Shown here: one piece after another, positions 1 to 6,440 of the stretch
How the letters are laid out: each line of letters starts with the position of its first letter
Numbering within the stretch: the stretch's first letter is position 1
From: VBDM01 sp041496705
GTDB lineage: Bacteria; Pseudomonadota; Gammaproteobacteria; Burkholderiales; SG8-39
Assembly: GCA_041496705.1 (NCBI GenBank)
Contig: JBGQFD010000044.1
Coordinates: 1 to 28,673, forward strand
Length of the DNA: 28,673 nt
Direction of reading: 5' to 3'
The notes under the pieces: generated by a model
What the model saw: only the letters and a program-made list of their open reading frames with translations
Told to the model about the DNA's origin: nothing
The model's database searches: none
Program-made: the position numbers and the translations under genes

Positions 1-387
1 CGCGCGAAAATCGCCGAGCGGCTGTCGCAGGCGAGGCCCGCGGAGTCGGGCGACTTGCAGGTGTGCATCCAGGTGAACGTTTCGGGTGAATCGAGCAAGA
101 GCGGCGTCGCGCCCGGGAACCTGGCGCCGCTCGCGCGGCAGGTGGCCTCGCTGCACCGGCTCAAGCTGCGCGGCCTGATGGCCGTGCCCGAGCCGACGCC
201 GGACGTGCGGCTGCAGCGGCAGCGCTTCGCGCAGCTCGCGCGGCTGCGCGACCGGCTCAATAGCGACGAGGGCTTTGCGCTCGATACGCTGTCGATGGGC
301 ATGTCGGCAGACCTGGAGGCGGCGATCGCCGAAGGGGCGACCCTGGTGCGCGTCGGCACGGCGATATTCGGGGAGCGTCCTGCGTGA
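1..387 (+). CDS. yggS: YggS/PROSC family PLP-binding protein, C-terminal part
   Basis: The reading frame is open from base 1, so this is the 3' part of a gene that begins before the window; about 128 residues are visible. The motif QVNVSGESSKSG and the later SMGMSADLEAAI and VRVGTAIFG segments are hallmarks of the YggS/PROSC family. Proteins of this family fold like the N-terminal barrel of alanine racemase, bind pyridoxal phosphate and help keep free PLP and amino acid pools balanced. SMGMS and RVGTAIFG are the phosphate-binding part of the PLP site. The gene lies just upstream of proC, yggT and yggU, a common proteobacterial order. Only the missing N-terminus limits the call. Confidence 0.93.
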   Translation, partial: RAKIAERLSQARPAESGDLQVCIQVNVSGESSKSGVAPGNLAPLARQVASLHRLKLRGLMAVPEPTPDVRLQRQRFAQLARLRDRLNSDEGFALDTLSMGMSADLEAAIAEGATLVRVGTAIFGERPA

Positions 388-410
388 ATCGCGCTTTGTT
401 CCCCGCGAAA

Positions 411-441
411 TTTCCGGGACCGGCCGGGCCGAGTGCATAAT
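411..441 (+). promoter_or_regulatory. possible weak sigma-70 promoter for proC
   Basis: The 107-bp gap between yggS and proC contains CATAAT at 436-441, a good -10 match preceded directly by TG. TTTCCG at 411-416 is a poor -35 with a long 19-bp spacer. A start near 448 would give proC a leader of about 47 nt. This is a by-eye match only. Confidence 0.25.
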
Positions 442-494
442 ACGCGCTCGCCGGCACACTCCGGGACTTAGAGCTTCGCACGCGAAACACGACT

Positions 495-1310
495 ATGAGA
501 GTCACCTTCATCGGCGGAGGCAACATGGCCGACGCGCTCATCGGTGGGATGCTGCGCAAGGATTTCCCGCTGCACGACCTGCGCGCCGTCGAGATCGACG
601 CGGGCGCGCGGCGCCGCATCGAGCAGAAGTACGGCGTCACCTGCTTCGACAAGCCCAAGGACGCGCTGCGCTCGGGCGACGTGGTGGTGTTCGCGGTGAA
701 GCCGCAGCACCTGCGCGAGGCCGCCTCCAAGTCCGGCATAGCCGACAACAACAACCTCGTCATCAGCATCGCCGCGGGTGTGCGCCTCGCCAATCTCTCC
801 AAGTGGCTGAAGGGCCACACGCGCCTGGTGCGCGCCATGCCCAACACGCCGTCGATGATCGGCGAGGGTGTCGCGGGCCTCTTTCCCTTCTCGCGCGACG
901 TGACTCGCGAGGACCGCGCGCAGGCCGAGACCGTCCTCGGCGCGGTCGGCGCGACCGTGTGGATCACCGACGAGTCGCAGATGGACGCGGTGACCGCGAT
1001 CTCCGGTAGCGGCCCGGCGTACGTATTCTATTTCATCGAGGCGGTCGAGGAAGCCGCGGCCGAGCTCGGCCTGCCGATCCCGATCGCGCACCAACTCGTG
1101 CTCAACACCTTCAGCGGCGCGGCCAAGCTCGCCGCCTCGAGCCCCGATCCGGTGGCGGTGCTGCGCGAGCGCGTCACCTCCAAGGGCGGCACCACCGAGC
1201 GGGCGCTCGCCAGCATGGCAAGAGACGAGGTCAAGGCGGCGATCATCCGCGCCATCCACGCCGCCAACGAGCGCGGCAGGGAACTCGGCGAGGAACTCGG
1301 CAAGGAGTGA
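495..1310 (+). CDS. proC: pyrroline-5-carboxylate reductase
   Basis: A 271-residue protein that reduces 1-pyrroline-5-carboxylate to L-proline with NAD(P)H, the last step of proline synthesis, in the cytosol. The N-terminus has the Rossmann dinucleotide motif FIGGGNMADALIGG. VRAMPNTPSMIGEGVAGLFP is the conserved mid-region. The C-terminal signature runs from AISGSGPAYVFYF through the SKGGTTERAL segment that forms the substrate pocket and dimer. Length is normal for the family. No strong Shine-Dalgarno sequence precedes the ATG at 495, but the Rossmann fold starts right at the N-terminus, so this start is secure. yggT follows after 9 bp. Confidence 0.97.
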   Translation: MRVTFIGGGNMADALIGGMLRKDFPLHDLRAVEIDAGARRRIEQKYGVTCFDKPKDALRSGDVVVFAVKPQHLREAASKSGIADNNNLVISIAAGVRLANLSKWLKGHTRLVRAMPNTPSMIGEGVAGLFPFSRDVTREDRAQAETVLGAVGATVWITDESQMDAVTAISGSGPAYVFYFIEAVEEAAAELGLPIPIAHQLVLNTFSGAAKLAASSPDPVAVLRERVTSKGGTTERALASMARDEVKAAIIRAIHAANERGRELGEELGKE

Positions 1311-1319
1311 CGCCAAGCC

Positions 1320-1892
1320 ATGCTCACCCAGATCGCGCAGCTCCTCATCGTCAACGCCTTCGGACTCGTCGTCTACGCGCTGCTGCTGCGCTTCTACATG
1401 CAGCTCTTTCGCGCGCCGTTCCGCAACCCCGTCGGGCAGCTGGTCGCCGCGCTCACCAACTGGATCGTGGTTCCGGCGCGGCGCGCGATCCCGGGTCTCG
1501 CGGGCATCGACCTGGCGAGCCTGATCGTCGCCTGGATACTGCAGGCGCTGATGCTGACCTTGATGCTGTGGCTGCGCGGGTTCGCCTTCGGCAACGCGCC
1601 CGGGACGGCGGCCGGGCTGCTCTTTGGCCTGGCGGCGATCGAACTGCTGCAGGCCTCCCTCTATCTTCTGATCGGCATCATCATCATCCAGGTGCTGCTC
1701 AGCTGGTTCAACCCGCACACCCCACTCGCGCCGGTGCTCGACCCGCTGACGCGGCCTTTCTACGCCCTGTTCCGGCGTTTCGTCCCGCCGATCGGCAACG
1801 TGGATTTCTCGCCGCTGTTCGTGCTCATCGTCGCGCAGGTGCTGCTCATCCCGATTGGCGCGCTGGTGCGCATGATCGAGGGACCATTCTGA
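1320..1892 (+). CDS. yggT: YggT family integral membrane protein
   Basis: A 190-residue hydrophobic protein with the duplicated YGGT layout. Each half has a membrane helix pair followed by a short amphipathic stretch: LLRFYMQLFRAPFRNPVGQ in the first, and IQVLLSWFNPHTPLAPVLDPLTRPFYALFRRFVPP in two pieces in the second. About four to five membrane segments are visible. The family is widespread next to proC/yggS, and its molecular role is not firmly established; links to osmotic or ion stress and membrane protein function have been proposed. AAGGAG at the end of proC (1303-1308) could serve as its ribosome-binding site, though it lies 12 nt upstream. Its stop codon overlaps the start region of yggU. 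Confidence 0.9.
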   Translation: MLTQIAQLLIVNAFGLVVYALLLRFYMQLFRAPFRNPVGQLVAALTNWIVVPARRAIPGLAGIDLASLIVAWILQALMLTLMLWLRGFAFGNAPGTAAGLLFGLAAIELLQASLYLLIGIIIIQVLLSWFNPHTPLAPVLDPLTRPFYALFRRFVPPIGNVDFSPLFVLIVAQVLLIPIGALVRMIEGPF

Positions 1893-2188
1893 GCGCCTGG
1901 GCGCGGCGCGTTCCGCAGGGCTGGCTGATCGCGGTCCACGCGCAGCCCGGCGCGAAGCGCAGCGCAATCACCGGCGTCGTATCGGATATGCGCGGAGACG
2001 CCCTCAAGGTGCGGGTCGCGGCGCCGCCCGTCGAGGGCCGCGCCAACGAAGCCCTGGTCGATTTTCTCGCCGACGCTCTGGATGTCCCCAGGCAATGCGT
2101 GAGCGTGGTGAAAGGCGCAACCGGGCGCCGCAAGACTCTGCTGGTGGCGGCGCCGCACCTCGATCCGGAGGTCCTGCTGCGATCCTGA
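1889..2188 (+). CDS. yggU: YggU/DUF167 family protein, apparent CTG start
   Basis: About 99 residues with the DUF167 core: HAQPGAKRSAITGVV, then LKVRVAAPPVEGRANEALVDFLAD, and the VKGATGRRKTLLV segment near the C-terminus. The family is small, soluble and of unknown function. The domain is complete, but the frame has no ATG, GTG or TTG in a sensible place. Homologues begin MSAW, and here the equivalent codons read CTG AGC GCC TGG. The CTG at 1889 shares its TG with the yggT stop (CTGA instead of the usual ATGA). The ATT at 1886 is the other option. I chose CTG because it fits the family N-terminus and the coupling geometry. Confidence 0.82.
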   Translation: MSAWARRVPQGWLIAVHAQPGAKRSAITGVVSDMRGDALKVRVAAPPVEGRANEALVDFLADALDVPRQCVSVVKGATGRRKTLLVAAPHLDPEVLLRS

Positions 2189-2203
2189 GCCGGCCGGATC
2201 AGG
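2184..2203. terminator. palindrome spanning the convergent yggU/pyrC' stops
   Basis: A near-perfect 20-bp palindrome has outer arms CCTGA and TCAGG around CCGGCCGG, with one mismatched pair. The TGA stops of both convergent genes fall inside the arms. It could act as a short bidirectional terminator or RNA-end hairpin, but neither strand has a T-run, so this is tentative. Confidence 0.3.
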
Positions 2204-3473
2204 CTTGGTAGACGACCTGCCCGTCCACCAGGGTGTAGCGGACTTTCCCCGGCAGCTCGTAGCCGATGAAAGGCGTGTTCTTCCCCTGGCTCTTGAGGAA
2301 ATCGGCGGTGATCTTCACGTGCGCGTCCGCATCGAAGACGCACAAGTCGGCGCCGCGGCCCACGCCGAGCTCGCCTGCCTCCACGCCCAGGATCGCCGCC
2401 GGCCGCGAGGTCACGGCGGCGAGCGCATCGGGCAGCGCGACGCGCGCCTCCTCGGCCCACTTGAGCGTGAGCGGCAGCAAGAGCTCGAGCCCGGTCGCGC
2501 CGGGCTCGGACTCTGCGAACGGCAGCTGCTTCGCGTCCTCGTCGACCGGCGAGTGGTCCGAGCAGATCGCGTCCAGGGTCGCGTCGGTGAGCCCCGCGCG
2601 CAATGCGTCGCGGTCGCGCAGCGAGCGCAAGGGGGGAACGAGGTGGCAGTGCGAATCGAAGTAGCCCAGATCGATCTCGGAGAGGTGCACGTGGTGCGCG
2701 CTGACGTCACCGCTCACCGGCAGGCCCTCGGCCTTCGCCGCGCGCAGCATCGCCACGCCCTCGGCGGTCGAGAGGCGGCACAGGTGCACGCGGGTGCGCG
2801 TGGCACGCACCAGGTGCAGGATCGTCGCGAGCGCGATGGTCTCGGCGAACGCGGGGATCCCGGCAAGGCCCAGGCGCGTGGCCACCTCGCCGTCGTGCGC
2901 GACGCCGCCGCGAGCGAGATATCCGTCCTGCGGCCGCAGCCATACGGCGAAACCGAAGGTCGCAGCGTACTGCAACGCGCGCCACAGCACCTGCGTGTCG
3001 GGAAGCGTGTCGGCGTGCGAGAACGCCACGCAGCCCGCGTCGCGCAGCACCGCCATCTCGGTCAGCCTCTCCCCGCCGAGCTTCCAGGTGAGCGCCCCGA
3101 GAGGATGGACGTGCGCGAGGTTGAGGTTCCTCGCGCGGTGCCTGAGCATTTCGACCAGGCCCGGTTCGTCGAGCGGCGGGTCGGTGTCCGGCGGGCAGGC
3201 GAGGCTCGTCACGCCGCCTGCCACCGCCGCCTGCATCTCCGATTCGAGCGTCGCCTTGTACTCGAAACCCGGCTCGCGCAGCCGCGCCGAAAGGTCGATC
3301 AGGCCGGGGCAGACGACGAGGTGCGACGCGTCGATGGTGCGCTCGGCGCGAAATCCCGCCGGAGGTTTCCCGAGCGCCGCGATTTTCCCGCCCGCGATGA
3401 ACACGTCCTGCTTCGCGTCGATGCGGTGCTTCGGATCGACGAGACGGCCGCCCTTGATGTGGAGGTTCGTCAC
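2199..3473 (-). CDS. pyrC': pseudo-dihydroorotase, non-catalytic aspartate transcarbamoylase subunit
   Basis: A 424-residue protein with the full dihydroorotase fold but without its metal site. The HxH motif (PGFIDxHxHLREPG in active enzymes) reads PGLIDLSARLREPG, with Ser62 and Arg64 in place of the two histidines. The later HCED-like site reads LRPQD. The VCHVST histidine is Arg (HLCRLST). Only the Asp of SDHSPV remains. This is the pattern of PyrC' (PyrX), which in Pseudomonas and relatives makes no dihydroorotate but is a structural partner of PyrB in a dodecameric ATCase. A true pyrC must lie elsewhere. The GTG start at 3473 overlaps the cupin stop as GTGA. A longer start at 3509 is possible, but it would add 12 residues that precede the recognisable domain. 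Confidence 0.9.
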   Translation of the reverse strand: MTNLHIKGGRLVDPKHRIDAKQDVFIAGGKIAALGKPPAGFRAERTIDASHLVVCPGLIDLSARLREPGFEYKATLESEMQAAVAGGVTSLACPPDTDPPLDEPGLVEMLRHRARNLNLAHVHPLGALTWKLGGERLTEMAVLRDAGCVAFSHADTLPDTQVLWRALQYAATFGFAVWLRPQDGYLARGGVAHDGEVATRLGLAGIPAFAETIALATILHLVRATRTRVHLCRLSTAEGVAMLRAAKAEGLPVSGDVSAHHVHLSEIDLGYFDSHCHLVPPLRSLRDRDALRAGLTDATLDAICSDHSPVDEDAKQLPFAESEPGATGLELLLPLTLKWAEEARVALPDALAAVTSRPAAILGVEAGELGVGRGADLCVFDADAHVKITADFLKSQGKNTPFIGYELPGKVRYTLVDGQVVYQA

Positions 3474-3946
3474 GTGTAGGGGCTTCCGTCCTTGTGGGTG
3501 AACACCCATTTGCCGTCGATCATGCCTGCGGCCATGTCGACGTCGCTGTAAGTCGCGCCGTCACCGGGCGTGCGGTCGCCGATTTCCAGATAGACGACAG
3601 GCTTGGCGGTCTCGTTGACCAGCTGATGGCCGTCGGCTTTGCCCGCCGGAAAGCCTGCCGCCATGCCAGGCGCCAGCGTCTGGCGGCCGGCGTCGGTGAC
3701 GAGCGTCACCTCGCCCTCGAGCACATAGATGAATTCGTCCTGTCTTGCGTGCCAGTGGCGCATCGAGGACTCCGCGCCAGGATCCAGGCGCGTGAGGTTC
3801 ACCCCGAAATTCTTCAGCCCCGCGGCGTCGCCCAGGCGGCGGCGGTGGCGACCCGCGACCCGCGACTTGTACGGCTCCGGATAGCCCGTGGCCGATTGCT
3901 CGGGCAGATCTTTCGGATCGATCGCTGGCGGCAGAGGTTTCGTCAT
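3470..3946 (-). CDS. single-domain cupin protein inside the pyr operon
   Basis: A 158-residue protein with one cupin barrel. Motif 1 is RHWHARQDEFIYVLEGEV, with His64, His66 and Glu71 as likely metal ligands. Motif 2 includes His107 in GKADGHQLVN. The C-terminal tail IGDRTPGDG...YSDVD...WVFTHKDGSPY resembles COG3837-type cupins of unknown substrate. The ATG at 3946 lies 2 bp after the pyrB stop, and the TGA overlaps the GTG of pyrC', so all three are likely translated together. I am sure of the fold but not of the function. It could be a small-molecule isomerase or dioxygenase, or a non-enzymatic binding protein. Its position raises, but does not prove, a role tied to pyrimidine synthesis. 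Confidence 0.85.
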   Translation of the reverse strand: MTKPLPPAIDPKDLPEQSATGYPEPYKSRVAGRHRRRLGDAAGLKNFGVNLTRLDPGAESSMRHWHARQDEFIYVLEGEVTLVTDAGRQTLAPGMAAGFPAGKADGHQLVNETAKPVVYLEIGDRTPGDGATYSDVDMAAGMIDGKWVFTHKDGSPYT

Positions 3947-3948
3947 GG

Positions 3949-4896
3949 TCAGTTCCCGGCGAGTATGCTCATGACAGCCATGCGCACGGCGATGCCGAAG
4001 GTCACCTGCGGCAGGATCACCGAATGCGGGCCGTCGGCGACCGCGGAATCGATCTCGACGCCGCGGTTCATCGGCCCGGGGTGCATGACGATGGCGTCGG
4101 GCTTGGCGAGGGCGAGCTTCGCCGGGGTGAGCCCGTAGGACTTGAAGAATTCCTGGGCGGAGGGCAGCAGCGGCCCCTTCATGCGCTCGTTCTGCAGCCG
4201 AAGCATCATCACCACGTCGCAACCGGCGAGGCCTTCGCGCATGTCGTGGTGCACCGATACGCCGAGCTGCTCGACCCCCGTCGGCAGCAGGGTGCGCGGG
4301 CCGATGACGCGCACGTCGGGCGTGCCGAGCGTGGTGAGCGCGTGAATGAGCGAGCGCGCCACCCGCGAGTGCAGAACGTCGCCAACGATGGCGACCGCGA
4401 GGTTCGCAAATTCCTTCTTGTAGTGGCGGATCGTATAGATGTCGAGCAGCCCTTGAGTCGGATGCGCGTGGCGCCCGTCGCCGGCGTTGACGACGTGCAC
4501 GTGCGAGGCCACGTGCCTGGCGATGAGGTGCGGCGCGCCGCTCGAGGAGTGGCGCACGATGAACATGTCGGCGTGCATCGCCGAGAGGTTGTCCACGGTG
4601 TCGAGCAGCGTCTCTCCCTTGGTCGAGGAGGACACCGCGATGTTGAGGTTGATGACGTCCGCCGAGAGGCGCTTGGCGGCGATCTCGAAGGTGGTGCGCG
4701 TGCGCGTCGAGGGCTCGAAGAACAGGTTGAACACCGACTTGCCGCGCAACAGCGGTACCTTCTTTACCTCGCGGTCGCCCACGCCGATGAAGGACGCGGC
4801 GGTGTCGAGGATCTGTGTGATGATTTCGCGCGGCAGCCCCTCGATCGTGAGCAGGTGCTGGAGTTTGCCCTCGCCGTTAAGCTGCGGGTTTTGCAT
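3949..4896 (-). CDS. pyrB: aspartate carbamoyltransferase catalytic subunit
   Basis: A 315-residue enzyme that joins carbamoyl phosphate and L-aspartate, the committed step of de novo UMP synthesis. The carbamoyl-phosphate loop FEPSTRTRTTFE is present near residue 60. The HPTQGLLDIYTI segment, the ATCase-type GDVLHSRVARS and the HPGPMNRGVEI motif all match the family. There is no pyrI-type regulatory subunit nearby; the partner is the pseudo-dihydroorotase two genes downstream. The ATG at 4896 lies inside the pyrR 3' end (20-bp overlap) and is preceded by GAGG at good spacing. Confidence 0.97.
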   Translation of the reverse strand: MQNPQLNGEGKLQHLLTIEGLPREIITQILDTAASFIGVGDREVKKVPLLRGKSVFNLFFEPSTRTRTTFEIAAKRLSADVINLNIAVSSSTKGETLLDTVDNLSAMHADMFIVRHSSSGAPHLIARHVASHVHVVNAGDGRHAHPTQGLLDIYTIRHYKKEFANLAVAIVGDVLHSRVARSLIHALTTLGTPDVRVIGPRTLLPTGVEQLGVSVHHDMREGLAGCDVVMMLRLQNERMKGPLLPSAQEFFKSYGLTPAKLALAKPDAIVMHPGPMNRGVEIDSAVADGPHSVILPQVTFGIAVRMAVMSILAGN

Positions 4897-5383
4897 CGGA
4901 AAGCCTCAAGGTGAATCGATCCTGCGCGTCCCGCGCGAGGCGCAGGAGCTGCCCTTGCGGCACGGCGAGCATCGCGCCAACGTAGCGGGCGGCGATGGGC
5001 AGCTCGCGCTCGCCGCGATCCACCAGCACCGCGAGCTCGATCCTGCCTGGCCGACCATAGTCGAAGAGTTCGTTCATCGCCGCACGCACGGTGCGCCCGG
5101 TGTAGAGCACGTCGTCGACCAGCACGATGTGTCGGGCGTTCACGTCGAAGGGGATCTGCGAGGGCTTGACCTTGTGGTGCAGGCCGGCGGTGTCGAAGTC
5201 GTCGCGATAGAACGAGATGTCGAGCGATCCCAGCGGCAAGGCGAGTCCCAGCTCCCGGTGCAGGCGTTCGGCGAGCCATGCGCCCCCGGTGTGGATGCCG
5301 ACCATGGCGGTGTCGGGGCCGATGCTCTCGCGCAGCTTGCGCGCCAGGTCCTGGCACAGCGCTTCAGCGTCGGGGAGCGTCAT
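4877..5383 (-). CDS. pyrR: PyrR bifunctional regulator / uracil phosphoribosyltransferase
   Basis: A 168-residue type I phosphoribosyltransferase. The PRPP loop is IVLVDDVLYTGRTVRAA. GIHTGGAWLAERL and ISFYRDDFDTAGLHHKVKPSQIPFDV are PyrR-type segments. In Gram-positive bacteria PyrR binds pyr mRNA and attenuates transcription, and it also makes UMP from uracil and PRPP. In proteobacteria it sits in pyr operons, but RNA binding is less well shown. The start at 5383 (ATG) gives the family length and overlaps the ruvX 3' end by 20 bp. I saw no antiterminator hairpin just upstream of pyrB, because the genes overlap there. Confidence 0.94.
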   Translation of the reverse strand: MTLPDAEALCQDLARKLRESIGPDTAMVGIHTGGAWLAERLHRELGLALPLGSLDISFYRDDFDTAGLHHKVKPSQIPFDVNARHIVLVDDVLYTGRTVRAAMNELFDYGRPGRIELAVLVDRGERELPIAARYVGAMLAVPQGQLLRLARDAQDRFTLRLSDAKPAA

Positions 5384-5819
5384 CGAAATGGTTCTGCAGA
5401 ATGATCTGCGCGGCGAGGGCGTGCACCGCGTGCTTGTGTTCGCGCCCGCCGCGGCCGTGTTGGCGCAGGCTCGCCTCGGCCGCAACCGAGGAGAAGCGCT
5501 CGTCGGCGAAGTCCACCGGAAGGCGGAAGCGCGCCGCGAGCTGGCGGGCGAAGCGTTGCGCGCGCCGCGTCATGTCGTGCTCGCCGCCCTGCGCGTCGAG
5601 CGGCAGGCCGACCAGCAGGCGCTGTGGCCGCCATTCGCGCACCAAGGCCTCGACTTCTGCCATGCGCCGGCCGCGCCTCGCTTCGAGCATTCCCAAGGGA
5701 TGGGCGATCCGGGTTTCGGTCTCGCCGACGGCGACGCCGATCCAGCGCGTGCCGAAGTCAAAAGCGAGGACGGTGTGGCCGCTGACCTGGGACGCCGGGG
5801 CCGCCGTCGTCGCGCTCAC
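5364..5819 (-). CDS. ruvX: YqgF/RuvX RNase H-like nuclease
   Basis: A 151-residue protein of the YqgF family, an RNase H-fold nuclease linked to maturation of the 16S rRNA 5' end and proposed as a RuvC-like resolvase. AFDFGTRWIGVAVG carries the first catalytic Asp. LLVGLPLDAQGG and FADERFSS (second acidic residue) follow. The last motif, usually VDSxAAxIIL, reads VHALAAQIIL here, with His in place of Asp. The GTG start at 5819 overlaps the algH stop as GTGA. The algH-ruvX-pyrR order is typical of proteobacteria. Confidence 0.92.
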   Translation of the reverse strand: MSATTAAPASQVSGHTVLAFDFGTRWIGVAVGETETRIAHPLGMLEARRGRRMAEVEALVREWRPQRLLVGLPLDAQGGEHDMTRRAQRFARQLAARFRLPVDFADERFSSVAAEASLRQHGRGGREHKHAVHALAAQIILQNHFDDAPRR

Positions 5820-6376
5820 GCGTGCCCTGCCTCCTCCGAGAGCTTGGCGAAATCCACGCCGAGCAGCTTCATCGCAGCGGGGAGCCGCTCTCCGGCGGGC
5901 GTTTCGAACATGATGGCGTCCTTGGCCTCGACCGTGAGCCAGGCGTTCTGCTTGATCTCGTTCTCGAGCTGCCCGGCGGCCCAGCCGGAGTAGCCCAGCG
6001 TCACCAGCATGCGCTCGGGGCCGCCGCCTTGCCCGACCGCCTCGAGGATGTCCTTCGAGGTGGTGAGGCCGACCGCGTCGCCCACCGAGAGCGTCGATTG
6101 CCACTGGCCGAGCGGCTGGTGCAGCACGAAGCCACGGTCGGTCTGCACCGGCCCGCCGAAATACACCGGCGCGCTCACCAGGATCTGCGAGGAAAGCGGC
6201 AGGCTCAAGCGCTCGAACAGCGCGCCAAGGGTCATCTCGATGGGCCGGTTGACCACCACGCCGAGCGCACCCTTCTCGTCGTGCTCGCAGATGTACGTCA
6301 GGCTGCGGGCAAAATAGGGATCGGCCATGTTGGGCATGGCGATCAGGAAGTGGTTGGTGAGATTGACCTGGGCCAT
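5816..6376 (-). CDS. algH: YqgE/AlgH family protein
   Basis: A 186-residue protein of the YqgE/AlgH (DUF179) family. The start LTNHFLIAMPNMADPYFARS and the motifs GALGVVVNRP and VYFGGPVQTDRGFVLH are diagnostic. Pseudomonas AlgH was named for an effect on alginate genes; the molecular function is unclear. I chose the ATG at 6376 because GGAG lies 9 nt upstream and the length fits the family. An in-frame ATG at 6391 would add five residues. It heads the tightly packed algH-ruvX-pyrR-pyrB-cupin-pyrC' set and starts 64 bp after the chpA stop, so it may be read from the chpA transcript or from its own promoter. Confidence 0.94.
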   Translation of the reverse strand: MAQVNLTNHFLIAMPNMADPYFARSLTYICEHDEKGALGVVVNRPIEMTLGALFERLSLPLSSQILVSAPVYFGGPVQTDRGFVLHQPLGQWQSTLSVGDAVGLTTSKDILEAVGQGGGPERMLVTLGYSGWAAGQLENEIKQNAWLTVEAKDAIMFETPAGERLPAAMKLLGVDFAKLSEEAGHA

Positions 6377-6440
6377 GGAGCAAGACTCCATTGTAATGCC
6401 CCGGCGGAGCGGCGCACAGGCCTCTCCTCGCGACCCCGCT

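Noticed and set aside
468..1967. A 499-codon minus-strand open frame across proC and yggT
   Set aside because: Its composition is extreme (Arg, Glu, His) and it runs through two well-recognised genes.
2205..3479. A 424-codon plus-strand open frame opposite pyrC'
   Set aside because: No recognisable motifs and Arg/Val-rich composition; pyrC' on the other strand is clear.
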